Part shown: piece after piece, positions 7,740 to 16,425 of the stretch
How the letters are laid out: each line of letters starts with the position of its first letter
How positions within the stretch are numbered: position 1 is the first letter of the stretch
Source of the DNA: Cytophagaceae bacterium
GTDB taxonomy: Bacteria; Bacteroidota; Bacteroidia; Cytophagales; Spirosomataceae
Assembly: GCA_027486845.1 (NCBI GenBank)
Contig: JAIXOL010000028.1
Span: 62,001-126,000, forward strand
Reading direction: 5' to 3'
DNA length: 64,000 nucleotides
The notes under the pieces: model-generated
Database searches by the model: none
Seen by the model: the letters and a program-made list of their open reading frames with translations, nothing else
Told to the model about the DNA's origin: nothing
Made by a program: the position numbers and the translations under genes

Positions 7740-8789
7740 TTATTTCTTTGGGGTTTCTTTCAAAATTCCTTTACAAATTTCTTTAACTATACTTGGCCCT
7801 TCGTAGATAAAGCCTGAATAGACTTGCACAAGAGATGCACCAGCATTTAGTTTATCAATAGCATCTTTTGCGTTGTAGATTCCGCCCACGCCAATGATAG
7901 GGAATGCTTTGTTTGATTTTTCGGATAAATATCTTATAACTTCGGTTGAGCGGTTGGTAAGGGGTTTTCCGCTTAAACCACCCGATCCTATTTCACTAAC
8001 TATCTCATTATTAGACACTAATCCTTCACGACTGATGGTTGTGTTGGTAGCAATTACTCCGGCTGTGCGAGTTTCTTTTACGATTTCAATGACATCATCG
8101 AGTTGTTCGTTTGTCAAATCAGGGGCAATTTTTAAGAGAATCGGTTTTGGTTTTGATTTGCGACCGTTATCTCTTTCCAAAATCTTCAAAATATATTTCA
8201 GCGGCTCTTTTTCTTGTAAATCTCTTAGTCCAGGTGTGTTGGGTGAACTCACATTTACCACAAAATAATCAACGTAAGGATAAAGGTCATTGAAGGCTTT
8301 GAGATAATCAATGACAGCATCGTCATTGTCAGTTATTTTATTTTTACCGATATTTCCACCGATAATCACTTTTGATTTGCGTTTACGTAGATTATTAGCC
8401 GCTTCGATTGAGCCATTGTTATTGAAACCCATGCGATTAATGAGTGCTTCATCTGATTTTAGTCTAAAAAGACGAGGTTTATCGTTGCCTGCTTGTGGTT
8501 TTGGGGTCACTGTTCCGATTTCGATAAAACCAAAACCAAGATTTGAAAGTTGATCAGTCCAAACACCATTTTTATCAAAACCAGCCGCCAGACCTACTGG
8601 GTTTTTGAAGTGTAAACCGAAAATATTTCTTTCTAGGCGAGTATCTTTTTTTTCAAAAATCAATCTCAAAATACTTGACATGAGTGGAATCGCACAGATA
8701 ATCTTGAGTGCATTCATTACTACATAATGAACTTTTTCAGCATCGTAGCGAGTGAGGTATGGAAATACATTTTTTTTGTAGAAACTCAT
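7740..8789 (-). CDS. pyrD: dihydroorotate dehydrogenase (quinone), class 2
   Basis: PyrD oxidises dihydroorotate to orotate in pyrimidine synthesis, passing electrons to membrane quinone. The 349 residues carry the class 2 N-terminal helices ([27 protein letters not shown]), FMN-site [10 protein letters not shown], the active-site loop [16 protein letters not shown] with the catalytic Ser of class 2, LLKIAPDLT, and the phosphate-binding IIGVGGI. Length and motifs are normal. It is monocistronic, with its own terminator, and its upstream region is a long AT-rich gap shared with a divergent TetR gene. Confidence 0.96.
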   Translation of the reverse strand: MSFYKKNVFPYLTRYDAEKVHYVVMNALKIICAIPLMSSILRLIFEKKDTRLERNIFGLHFKNPVGLAAGFDKNGVWTDQLSNLGFGFIEIGTVTPKPQAGNDKPRLFRLKSDEALINRMGFNNNGSIEAANNLRKRKSKVIIGGNIGKNKITDNDDAVIDYLKAFNDLYPYVDYFVVNVSSPNTPGLRDLQEKEPLKYILKILERDNGRKSKPKPILLKIAPDLTNEQLDDVIEIVKETRTAGVIATNTTISREGLVSNNEIVSEIGSGGLSGKPLTNRSTEVIRYLSEKSNKAFPIIGVGGIYNAKDAIDKLNAGASLVQVYSGFIYEGPSIVKEICKGILKETPKK

Positions 8790-9297
8790 TTAGGCTTAAA
8801 AAATTTAGATTTTTGTAAGTGTTTTTTGCTAACTATTTGATATTCATTTCGAAATTTTGGATAGAACCAAAACCATATTCTGAATTTTGTAAAAGACTTT
8901 TTGAGTATTAAAAATATATAGTAAAGCAGAACTAATACAAAGGTTGACAAAAGTACAATTTATCCACAAAATTTCCTCAAAAATCAATCATAACATTTTG
9001 TTATTGAAATTGTAAATTAGAAAAGTGCAATTTATTATTGTCTTGATTCAATTGATAAGATGCTTATTTTATATTTAAAAACATGTTCATCCTCATATTT
9101 TTAGGGTTTATGCCAGTATTTTATTGCTTCATCATCTTTGTTTTCTAAAAAAAAGTTTGATTTTTAAACTTTGTGTAATTAAAGTGGAGTTCTAAAAAAA
9201 ATTATAAAAACTTTGAACCTTTTGAAAGTTTCCATAGTTTCTTAAAAAGTAAAAGAAATTAATTCGATGGAAATATAGGTCATTTTAAGGACAAAGA
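8790..9297. other. 508-bp AT-rich intergenic region, no gene seen
   Basis: The gap separates divergent pyrD and the TetR gene. I see no ORF with plausible coding sequence, no tRNA and no strong hairpin. One isolated DnaA-box-like TTATCCACA lies at 8960-8968. The right part presumably carries the promoter of the efflux operon, but no clean consensus is visible. Confidence 0.6.
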
Positions 9298-9909
9298 ATG
9301 GAGGTGAGAGAACGTATATTAAAAGCTGCTGAAGAACTTTTCTTAAAGTTTGGGATTCGTAGTGTGACTATGGATGAGATTGCTTCTAAACTTGGGATTT
9401 CAAAAAAAACAATCTACATGCATTTTGAAGATAAAGATGCAATCGTGCATGAAGTTGCTACCAATAGAATGAATCACGAACAGGGAGTTTGCGAGCAAAT
9501 TTATAAAGAATCAGAAAATCCTGTTCATGAGGTAGTGAAAGAAATTGAAGTTTTGAAAAAGGATGCTGCTACATTTAATCCTGTTATAATTTACGACTTA
9601 AAAAAGTATCATCCTAAAACATGGGCGGTTTTTCAGCAACATAAACAAACTATTTTTTTGGATATAACTCGACGTAATTTACAAGAAGGTGTAAAGCAAG
9701 GACTTTACAGACCAGAAATTAATATTGAGATTCTATCAAAGCTTCGTATGGAAGAAATTGATTTTGCTTTCGATCAAAGTGTTTTTCCGAATAATACATT
9801 TAATCAGTTTGACATTCATAAAACTTTTATCGACCATTTTTTAAGAGGCGTGCTGACCGATAAAGGTTTAAAAATTTACGAACAATATATAAATGCAGAC
9901 AATAGCTAA
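9298..9909 (+). CDS. TetR/AcrR-family transcriptional regulator of the RND operon
   Basis: The 203-residue protein has a TetR HTH at its N-terminus (ILKAAEELFLKFGIRSVTMDEIASKLGISKKTIYMHF in residues 6-43, split by the usual turn) and a divergent all-helical ligand domain. It is the first gene of what looks like a four-gene efflux unit (TolC-like at 9973, adaptor at 11488, pump at 12861), 63 bases before the TolC gene, so it most likely represses its own operon until an inducer binds. Inducer unknown. Confidence 0.88.
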   Translation: MEVRERILKAAEELFLKFGIRSVTMDEIASKLGISKKTIYMHFEDKDAIVHEVATNRMNHEQGVCEQIYKESENPVHEVVKEIEVLKKDAATFNPVIIYDLKKYHPKTWAVFQQHKQTIFLDITRRNLQEGVKQGLYRPEINIEILSKLRMEEIDFAFDQSVFPNNTFNQFDIHKTFIDHFLRGVLTDKGLKIYEQYINADNS

Positions 9910-9972
9910 ACTTCAATTTTTAAACCAAAAAATCTACAAATCAAAATCTTAATTAAAATCAAATACAAAAAT

Positions 9973-11367
9973 ATGGAAATAAAATACCTATGGGCAACAT
10001 TCCGCAGGGCGGCGACATTCCGCAGGGCGGCGACATTCCGCCGAAGGGCATTAGGCTTATTGTTTCTGATTGTTAGTACAAGTGCGTATAGTCAGCAATC
10101 GTTTACAATAAAAGAGGCAGTTCAATATGCCTTAAAAAATCACATTACTGTAAAAAATGCCGAATTAGAGATTTATTCAGCCGAAAACACTATTAAACAG
10201 GTCAAAGCTGCTGGTATGCCGCAAATCAGTGGGCAGTTTCAATACACGGCCAACGTGATTGTTCCGACACAATTAGTTGATGCTAAAAACTTTAATCCAC
10301 AAGCAGCAGATGGCGAAGTAGTAAAATTTAAGTTTGGCGTTCCATGGGGCGGGCAAGCTGGCATTGGCGTTAATCAATTGATTTTTGACGCTACTTGGTT
10401 GGTTGGTTTAAAGGCCGCTCCAGTTTATCGCGAGTTGGCACAACGCACAGTAACAAACTCTAAAGTGTCAGTTGCCGAAAACGTAATGAAGGCTTATTAT
10501 TCGGTTTTAGTTGCTGAAGAAAGAAGTAAAATTTTGACTTTGAATATCAGTCGTTTAGACACGCTTCTTAGGGAAATCAAGATAATGAATGAAAAAGGTT
10601 TTGTAGAAAAATTAGATGTTGACCGCTTACAGGTGCAACGTAATAATTTGGTTACGGAAACAATCAAAGTTCAGAATTTGATTCAGTTATCTTATGGTTT
10701 GTTGAAATTTCAGATGGGAATAAAGCAACAAGAGTCGGTTTCATTGAAAGATAAACTTTCTGAAACTGATATAAATATGTTGCAATTGCCCGAGTATTTA
10801 GGGGTTGATTACGAAAATCGTATTGAATATTCAACTTTGATGACACAACGTAAACTTACCACACTTGATATCGAACGTATTGAGAAAGGTTCTTTGCCAA
10901 AGGTGTTTTTTAGTGGTTCGTTAGGAGCCGGTCATAGTAATCCACGTTTTAATCCTTTTGAACGTTGGTTTGGTTCGTCTGCTTTAAGTTTGGGCGTCCA
11001 GATTCCGATTTACGATAGCGGTCTTCGAAAGATTCAGGTTCAACAGCAAAATATCAATTTGACGAAAATCGACCAAAGTGCTTTGTTATTGCGTGAATCA
11101 TTTGAATTACAAGCTAGTCAAGGCATTATTAGTTTGAAAAATGGTTTGGAAACACTCAAATCTCAAAAAGCAAATATGGAATTGGCAACGGAAATAGTAC
11201 GAGTATCTAAAATCAAGTATCAAGCTGGTGCAGGCACAAATATCGAAGTAGTAAATGCTGAATCTTCATTAAAAGAAGCACAAACCAACTATTTTGCAGC
11301 ATTGTATGATTTATTGATTGCAAAAGTAGATTTAGACAAAGCAATGGGTAAACTATTGGTGGAGTAA
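9973..11367 (+). CDS. TolC-family outer-membrane efflux protein with a repeat insertion before the signal peptide core
   Basis: A 464-residue TolC-like channel with two outer membrane efflux repeats: the first starts at FTIKEAVQYALKNHITVKNAELE, and the second half shows LSLGVQIPIYDSGLRKIQVQQQNINL and a long helical TNIEVVNAESSLKEAQTNYFAALYDLLIAKVDLDKAMG near the C-terminus. It would form the outer-membrane exit for the adaptor and RND pump downstream. Its N-terminus is odd: residues 9-26 are a tandem TFRRAA-type repeat encoded by three GC-rich 18-bp units, placed just before the hydrophobic core LGLLFLIVSTSAYSQ. No other in-frame start precedes the signal peptide core. Confidence 0.9.
   Translation: MEIKYLWATFRRAATFRRAATFRRRALGLLFLIVSTSAYSQQSFTIKEAVQYALKNHITVKNAELEIYSAENTIKQVKAAGMPQISGQFQYTANVIVPTQLVDAKNFNPQAADGEVVKFKFGVPWGGQAGIGVNQLIFDATWLVGLKAAPVYRELAQRTVTNSKVSVAENVMKAYYSVLVAEERSKILTLNISRLDTLLREIKIMNEKGFVEKLDVDRLQVQRNNLVTETIKVQNLIQLSYGLLKFQMGIKQQESVSLKDKLSETDINMLQLPEYLGVDYENRIEYSTLMTQRKLTTLDIERIEKGSLPKVFFSGSLGAGHSNPRFNPFERWFGSSALSLGVQIPIYDSGLRKIQVQQQNINLTKIDQSALLLRESFELQASQGIISLKNGLETLKSQKANMELATEIVRVSKIKYQAGAGTNIEVVNAESSLKEAQTNYFAALYDLLIAKVDLDKAMGKLLVE
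9997..10050 (+). repeat. three tandem 18-bp GC-rich units inside the tolC-like gene
   Basis: Units ACATTCCGCAGGGCGGCG at 9997-10014 and 10015-10032 are identical; a third, diverged unit is at 10033-10050. Across unit boundaries the sequence GCGG-CGACATT-CCGC can fold as a mini-hairpin. Base composition is far above that of the surrounding gene, and being a multiple of three the repeat keeps the frame. Confidence 0.9.
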
Positions 11368-11487
11368 ATCAGTGGGCAGTTTTCAGTAATTGGTCTCAGT
11401 ACTTTTTGAAAAAACTCAAGGTAGATTCATTCACTCATTCAAACATTCAAAACAGGCGGCGTTTCGCCTCATTTATTAATTTTTAAT

Positions 11488-12618
11488 ATGAAAAACACAT
11501 TATATATTTTATCAGCAGTTGTCATTTTAGCTTCTTGTGCGAAAGGAGGTGGAGACAAAATTTCAGAAAAAAGAGCAGAACTTACTAAACTTCAAGGCGA
11601 AGAAAAAGTAATTGCGGCAAGTATCAAAAAACTACAAGCAGAGCTTGATATTCTTGAGCCTAAGAAAGAGGTTGAAAAAGTCGTCGCCGTAACGGTTTCG
11701 CCGATTGCAGCACAAACTTTCAAGCATTTTGTTGAAATTCAAGGTCGTGTTGATGCTAAAAATAATCTTTTTGTTTCGCCACAAATGGGTGGAGCCATCA
11801 CGAATATTTACGTAAAAGAAGGTGACTACGTAAAACAAGGGCAACTAATAGCTTCGATTGATAATGCGGTTTTGAAGCAATCTATTCAAGAAATTGATGT
11901 GCAACTCGGTACAGCGAAGGTTTTCTACGAAAAGCAAAAATCGCTCTGGGATCAAAAAATTGGTACTGAAATTCAATATATTCAAGCCAAAGCTAATGTT
12001 GAAGCTCTTGAAAAACGTTTGGCTACCCTCCAAACTCAAACAGGTATGACTAAAGTTATTGCCCCATTGAGCGGTTTTGTTGACGAAGTACGTATGAAGG
12101 CTGGTGAAATGGCTGCCCCAGGCCTCGGCATCGTAAGAATCGTAAATACGGATAACTTAAAAGTTGTTGCACAAGTGGCTGATACTTACGCAAGTACAAT
12201 CAGACAAGGCGATGTGGTAACTATCAAATTTCCAGATTTAGGCAAAGAGACTATTGCTAAGTTGACATTCGTTGGCCAAACAGTAAATCCTGCTTCAAGA
12301 ACATTCTCAGTAGAGGCCTCAATTTCTAAAATTGACCCGCAATTAAAGCCAAATATGACGGCCGTAATGAATATCAACGACCAAGCTAAAGGTAATGCGA
12401 TTATCATTAATCAAAATTATATTCAGCATACAGAGTTGGGCGATATTGTTTATGTAGCCGTAAATGAAGGAGCAAAAAAAGTAGCACGCAGTCGCAAAGT
12501 GACCACTGGTATCACTTATAATGGTGACATCGAAATTACATCGGGCTTACAAGCGGGCGATATGCTTATTACGCAAGGCTACCAAGATTTAGTTGATGGG
12601 CAAACGGTTAATTTTTAA
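11488..12618 (+). CDS. RND efflux periplasmic adaptor lipoprotein (HlyD/AcrA family)
   Basis: The adaptor bridges the inner-membrane pump and the TolC channel. The 376 residues start with a lipoprotein signal (MKNTLYILSAVVILASCAKGG, lipobox LASC), then a short coiled coil (about residues 30-60, ISEKRAELTKLQGEEKVIA), a split lipoyl/barrel core (GGAITNIYVKEGDYVKQGQLIASID; VIAPLSGFVDEV) and a beta-barrel plus membrane-proximal domain with ITSGLQAGDMLITQGYQDLVDGQTV at the end. It lies 120 bases after the TolC gene and about 240 bases before the pump. Confidence 0.92.
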   Translation: MKNTLYILSAVVILASCAKGGGDKISEKRAELTKLQGEEKVIAASIKKLQAELDILEPKKEVEKVVAVTVSPIAAQTFKHFVEIQGRVDAKNNLFVSPQMGGAITNIYVKEGDYVKQGQLIASIDNAVLKQSIQEIDVQLGTAKVFYEKQKSLWDQKIGTEIQYIQAKANVEALEKRLATLQTQTGMTKVIAPLSGFVDEVRMKAGEMAAPGLGIVRIVNTDNLKVVAQVADTYASTIRQGDVVTIKFPDLGKETIAKLTFVGQTVNPASRTFSVEASISKIDPQLKPNMTAVMNINDQAKGNAIIINQNYIQHTELGDIVYVAVNEGAKKVARSRKVTTGITYNGDIEITSGLQAGDMLITQGYQDLVDGQTVNF

Positions 12619-12647
12619 TAAATTTTTAGAATTAGTTTCTTTTTTAA

Positions 12648-12759
12648 TCCCCCCATTTGTAAGGAGGGGTGGCAAAATTTCGACAAAGTCGAATTTTGAC
12701 GGGGTGGTTAATTCCAACTAGACTACCTTTCGAACTAATTCTATGGCAACAAACCACCC
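12648..12759. repeat. composite palindromic intergenic repeat between adaptor and pump genes
   Basis: Three nested inverted pairs: TCCCCCC/GAGGGG near 12648-12668, CAAAATTTCGAC/GTCGAATTTTG at 12673-12698 with one bulge, and GGGGTGGTT (12701-12709) with AACCACCC (12752-12759). The stretch up to about 12838 is also unusually GC-rich. From memory, GGGGTGG-containing palindromes of this kind are frequent between Bacteroidota genes. It sits inside the efflux operon. Confidence 0.7.
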
Positions 12760-12860
12760 TCGACTGGGCGTCCCCGCCAAATTTGTCAGGCGACTCGTGC
12801 TTGAAAAAAGGAGCGACCGTCGTACGGGGAAAAATATCGGAATCAAAAACATATTATATT

Positions 12861-15800
12861 ATGGAAAAAGATAATTTACATGAACAAGATTTACCTCACG
12901 GAAGTGGGTCAATCTACAACCTCGTACGCTGGTTAGGAAATAATCAAACGACGGTTTATATTTTTACGGTCATGATTTTTATGGCAGGTTTGGGAATTTA
13001 TTTCAACCTTCCAAAAGAACAATTTCCCGATATTAAAGTACCACAAATTTATGTGCAAACAATTTATTTCGGAACTACGCCTTCCGATATCGAAAATGTT
13101 ATCAATAAGCCAATTGAGAAACAATTAAAAACGATTTCAGGCGTAAAGCGTATTAAATCAAATGCTTTACAAGATGTTTCAGTGATTTTAGTAGAGTTTA
13201 ACCCTGACGTAAAAGTTGAGGCAGCTTTACAGAAAGTACGTGATGCGGTCGATAAAGCTAAACGTGATTTACCACAAAAATTGGATAGTGGTCCAACTGC
13301 CCAAGATGTTAACTTCTCGGAGTTTCCGATTATGAATATCAATTTGGTTGGAAATTTTCCGCTTGAAAAACTCAAAGGATACGCCGAACAATTACAAGAT
13401 GAGATTGAATCTTATCCAGAAATTACGAAAGTTGATATTGTTGGTACTTTGAAACGTGAGATTCAGATAAACCTCGATTTGTATAAAATGCAAGGAGCTG
13501 GTCTGACATTTTATGATATTCAGAGTGCGGTTCAAGGCGAAAATGTGAATATTTCGGGCGGCGAACTAAACGTTGATAATGTGCGTCGCACAATTCGGGT
13601 GAAAGGAGAATTTAGTAGTGTTCAACAAATCCAAGACTTGCAAATTCGTAGTTCGACAGGTGCGACAGTTCGTTTGGGTGATGTTGCTGATGTGCGAGAT
13701 AGTAACGAAGAGCAACAAGATTTTGCTCGTTTAGATGGAAAATCGGCCGTTACGCTCAATGTCGTGAAGCGTGCAGGTGCTAACGTAATTGCAGTTTCGG
13801 AACGTATCGAACAATTACTCGAAAAATACCGCGGCGACCGTTTTCCACAAGGATTGGAGGTAAAAGTAACAGCTGATACTTCGGAGCGTGTGAAAAGCGA
13901 AATTGCTGACTTAGTAAATACGGTTGTTTTAGGTTTTATTTTCGTAGTAATCGTTTTGATGTTTTTCATGGGTGTGCGTGATGCCATCTTTGTTGGTCTT
14001 TCGGTGCCACTTTCGGCTTTGATTGCCTTTATTCCGCTTTGGTTTTCGGGTTTTACTCTCAATACAATCGTACTTTTTGCGTTCTTGCTCGGACTTGGAA
14101 TTGTGGTGGATGACGCCATCGTGGTTATCGAAAACGCTCACCGTTTGTTTAATAGATTCAAGAATTTAAGTATCAAAGAAGCGGTAGCATTGGCAGCATC
14201 AGAAGTTTTCTTGCCTGTATTGTCAGGAACACTCACTACGATTGCTCCGTTCTTCCCTTTGTTATTTTGGCCAGGAATCGTTGGTGAATTTATGAAGTAT
14301 TTGCCAATTACTTTAATATATACGCTTTTGGCTTCTTTGATTGTTGCTTATGTAATCAACCCAGTTTTTGCGATTTCATTTATGAAACGTCATAATGAAG
14401 GTGATCATGAAGACACAAGTTTCAAAACAATCAAACGCCCCTTGATTATTATGGCAATAATAATATTGCCAGCTTATTTAATCAATGTTGGTATCGGTAA
14501 CTTGTTAGTTTTGTTTGCATTGTTGTATGTTTTCAACCACTTTATTCTTACGCCAAAGATTATCATACCTTTCCAAGATGGAGCCTTACCACGTTTCAAA
14601 CAAGCGTATCGCAACCTTATCTCTTGGGTAATTACAGGTTATCGTCCAGTAATTGCGGTTTTAGCCATGTTTGGCGTCTTGATTATGACATTCGTTTTGT
14701 TGGGAATAGTTAAACCAAAAGTTATTTTCTTCCCAAGTGGCGAGCCAGATTATATTTATGTTTATAACGTTATGCCAGTCGGGACTGATGCTCGTGTAAC
14801 TGACTCGGTGACGAGAATTATCGAAAGCAAAGTTTTTAAGGTAATCAAGAAAAATAAGGCAGAAACCGCTATCAATTCAGTAATCTCGAATGTTGGTAAA
14901 AATGCAGGTGACCCATTCAATCCTGACCGTTCTGCAACACCTCAGAAATCGAAAGTGACGATTGCTTTTGTCAAAAAAGAATTCCGTGGAGAAACATCTT
15001 CGGCCAAACTTTTGGAAGAAATGCGAAAAGAAATTCAAGGAATTCCAGGAAGTGAGATTTCAGTTCAAAGAGAAAATAATGGACCACCAACCGGAAAGCC
15101 AATTTCGGTAGAAATTTCGGGTGATGATTTTGATAAATTGATTTCTATCGAGAAAGAGGTGCGTAAACGTATCACCACCGAGGGCATCCAAGGTATCGAA
15201 GAATTGAAATCAGATTTGATTACAAATAAACCAGAAATTATTATTGATGTTGATAAAGTAAAAGCACAGCGAGAGGGTATCAGTACTTCACAAATTGCAT
15301 TGGCGATTCGTACAGCTTTGTTTGGTGCAGAAATTTCAAAGTTTAGAGATGATAAAGATGAATTCCCGATTCAGCTAAGATTAAAAGCCGATGATCGTAA
15401 TCAGATTGAAAAATTATTGAGTTTAAATATTACTTATCGTGACATGAACTTGGGCGGTGTTTTACGTCAAGTTCCGTTAAATTCGGTCGCAAAAGTGAGT
15501 TATTCAACAACTTTTAGCCAAATTAACCGTAAAAACCAACAACGTATCATTACACTTGGATCTGAAGTTTTGAATGGTTTTAATGCCAACGAAATTGTTA
15601 GTGAAATCCAAGAAAAAGTTATTGATAGAATGGAAATTCCGAGCGGTTATATCGTAAAGATGGGTGGCGAGCAAGAGGAACAAGCTGAAACAGGAATTTT
15701 CTTAGCAGGTGCCTTGGGTGCAGCCGTTTTGTTGATTTACTTGATTCTTGCAACTCAATTTAACTCGGTTATTAAGCCAATTATCATTTTTGTAACAATT

Positions 15801-16292
15801 CTACTTTCATTTATTGGAGTTTTCTTAGGCTTCATGGCCTTTGGAATGACTTTCTCAGTTCTAATGTCGGGTGTTGGTATTATTGCTTTGGCAGGTATCG
15901 TGGTGAAAAACGGTATTTTGCTCATTGAGTTTACCGACGAATTACGCAACAGGGGTTATGGCCTCAAAGAAGCGATTATAGAAGCAGGTGGTGTGCGTCT
16001 AACGCCTGTGTTATTGACTGCATCTGCCGCTATATTAGGACTTGTACCTTTGGCTTTTGGTGTGAGTCTTGATTTTGTGACGATGTTCACCGAACTGAAT
16101 CCACATTTATTTTTTGGCGGAGATAGTGCTGTTTTCTGGGGAATCTTAGCGTGGACAATCATTTTTGGTTTGAGTTTCTCGACCATTCTTACCTTGGTTA
16201 TCGTGCCATGTTTGTATTACATCAATGAGCGTGTACGTGACAAATGGTTCCGCAAGAAAAAAGTAGTTGAGTTGGTGGAAGAAACAGCTTAA
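12861..16292 (+). CDS. RND-family inner-membrane efflux pump (AcrB/HAE1-like)
   Basis: Proton-driven drug or metabolite exporter of the inner membrane, 1143 residues. The N-terminal span sits in VYIFTVMIFMAGLGIYFNLPKEQFPDIKVP; the family signature in span 4 is GLGIVVDDAIVVIENAHR, with the Asp residues needed for proton transfer; the C-terminal half repeats the fold (GVGIIALAGIVVKNGILLIEF). It is about 100 residues longer than AcrB: an additional hydrophobic region (RPLIIMAIIILPAYLINV and GNLLVLFALLYVFNHFIL) lies between the sixth and seventh expected spans. I start at 12861 because the open frame upstream runs through a palindromic intergenic repeat. Partners are the adaptor and TolC protein upstream. 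Confidence 0.93.
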   Translation: MEKDNLHEQDLPHGSGSIYNLVRWLGNNQTTVYIFTVMIFMAGLGIYFNLPKEQFPDIKVPQIYVQTIYFGTTPSDIENVINKPIEKQLKTISGVKRIKSNALQDVSVILVEFNPDVKVEAALQKVRDAVDKAKRDLPQKLDSGPTAQDVNFSEFPIMNINLVGNFPLEKLKGYAEQLQDEIESYPEITKVDIVGTLKREIQINLDLYKMQGAGLTFYDIQSAVQGENVNISGGELNVDNVRRTIRVKGEFSSVQQIQDLQIRSSTGATVRLGDVADVRDSNEEQQDFARLDGKSAVTLNVVKRAGANVIAVSERIEQLLEKYRGDRFPQGLEVKVTADTSERVKSEIADLVNTVVLGFIFVVIVLMFFMGVRDAIFVGLSVPLSALIAFIPLWFSGFTLNTIVLFAFLLGLGIVVDDAIVVIENAHRLFNRFKNLSIKEAVALAASEVFLPVLSGTLTTIAPFFPLLFWPGIVGEFMKYLPITLIYTLLASLIVAYVINPVFAISFMKRHNEGDHEDTSFKTIKRPLIIMAIIILPAYLINVGIGNLLVLFALLYVFNHFILTPKIIIPFQDGALPRFKQAYRNLISWVITGYRPVIAVLAMFGVLIMTFVLLGIVKPKVIFFPSGEPDYIYVYNVMPVGTDARVTDSVTRIIESKVFKVIKKNKAETAINSVISNVGKNAGDPFNPDRSATPQKSKVTIAFVKKEFRGETSSAKLLEEMRKEIQGIPGSEISVQRENNGPPTGKPISVEISGDDFDKLISIEKEVRKRITTEGIQGIEELKSDLITNKPEIIIDVDKVKAQREGISTSQIALAIRTALFGAEISKFRDDKDEFPIQLRLKADDRNQIEKLLSLNITYRDMNLGGVLRQVPLNSVAKVSYSTTFSQINRKNQQRIITLGSEVLNGFNANEIVSEIQEKVIDRMEIPSGYIVKMGGEQEEQAETGIFLAGALGAAVLLIYLILATQFNSVIKPIIIFVTILLSFIGVFLGFMAFGMTFSVLMSGVGIIALAGIVVKNGILLIEFTDELRNRGYGLKEAIIEAGGVRLTPVLLTASAAILGLVPLAFGVSLDFVTMFTELNPHLFFGGDSAVFWGILAWTIIFGLSFSTILTLVIVPCLYYINERVRDKWFRKKKVVELVEETA

Positions 16293-16298
16293 TTTCTG

Positions 16299-16345
16299 AC
16301 AACTTGCTTAAGCGAAGTTGTGGTGCTGCTCGAGCGAAGTCGTAG
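16299..16345. repeat. palindrome pair after the RND pump gene
   Basis: 16299-16321 is a near-perfect inverted repeat (ACAACTTGCTT / AAGCGAAGTTGT). It is followed by CTCGAGCGAAGTCG, the reverse complement form of the CGACTTCGCTC motif that also occurs at 62588-62615. Probably a dispersed intergenic repeat. Confidence 0.55.
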
Positions 16346-16355
16346 GTAATAACAA

Positions 16356-16392
16356 AAACTCCCCATTCTCGTAAGAGTTTGGGGAATTTTTA
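16356..16392 (+). terminator. terminator of the RND operon
   Basis: ACTCCCC pairs with GGGGAAT-type sequence with one mismatch, enclosing a loop with its own CTC/GAG pair, followed by a T-run. It lies between the pump gene and the xylanase gene. Confidence 0.7.
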
Positions 16393-16425
16393 TTTATTTT
16401 TATACTAAAATTCAACCCTATATAA

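Noticed and set aside
8960-8968. DnaA-box-like TTATCCACA in the AT-rich gap between pyrD and the TetR gene (another at 48935-48943)
   Set aside because: Each is isolated. An origin would show several clustered boxes and usually a dnaA, dnaN or similar context, none of which is seen; single matches are expected by chance in DNA this AT-rich.
9997-10050. Tandem 18-bp repeat as a CRISPR array
   Set aside because: Units are directly adjacent without spacers, number only three, and lie in frame inside a gene. No cas gene is in the window.
12669-12860. Longer N-terminus for the RND pump (64 extra codons)
   Set aside because: The stretch is a palindromic intergenic repeat, encodes no membrane or family sequence, and the ATG at 12861 begins a normal RND N-terminus.
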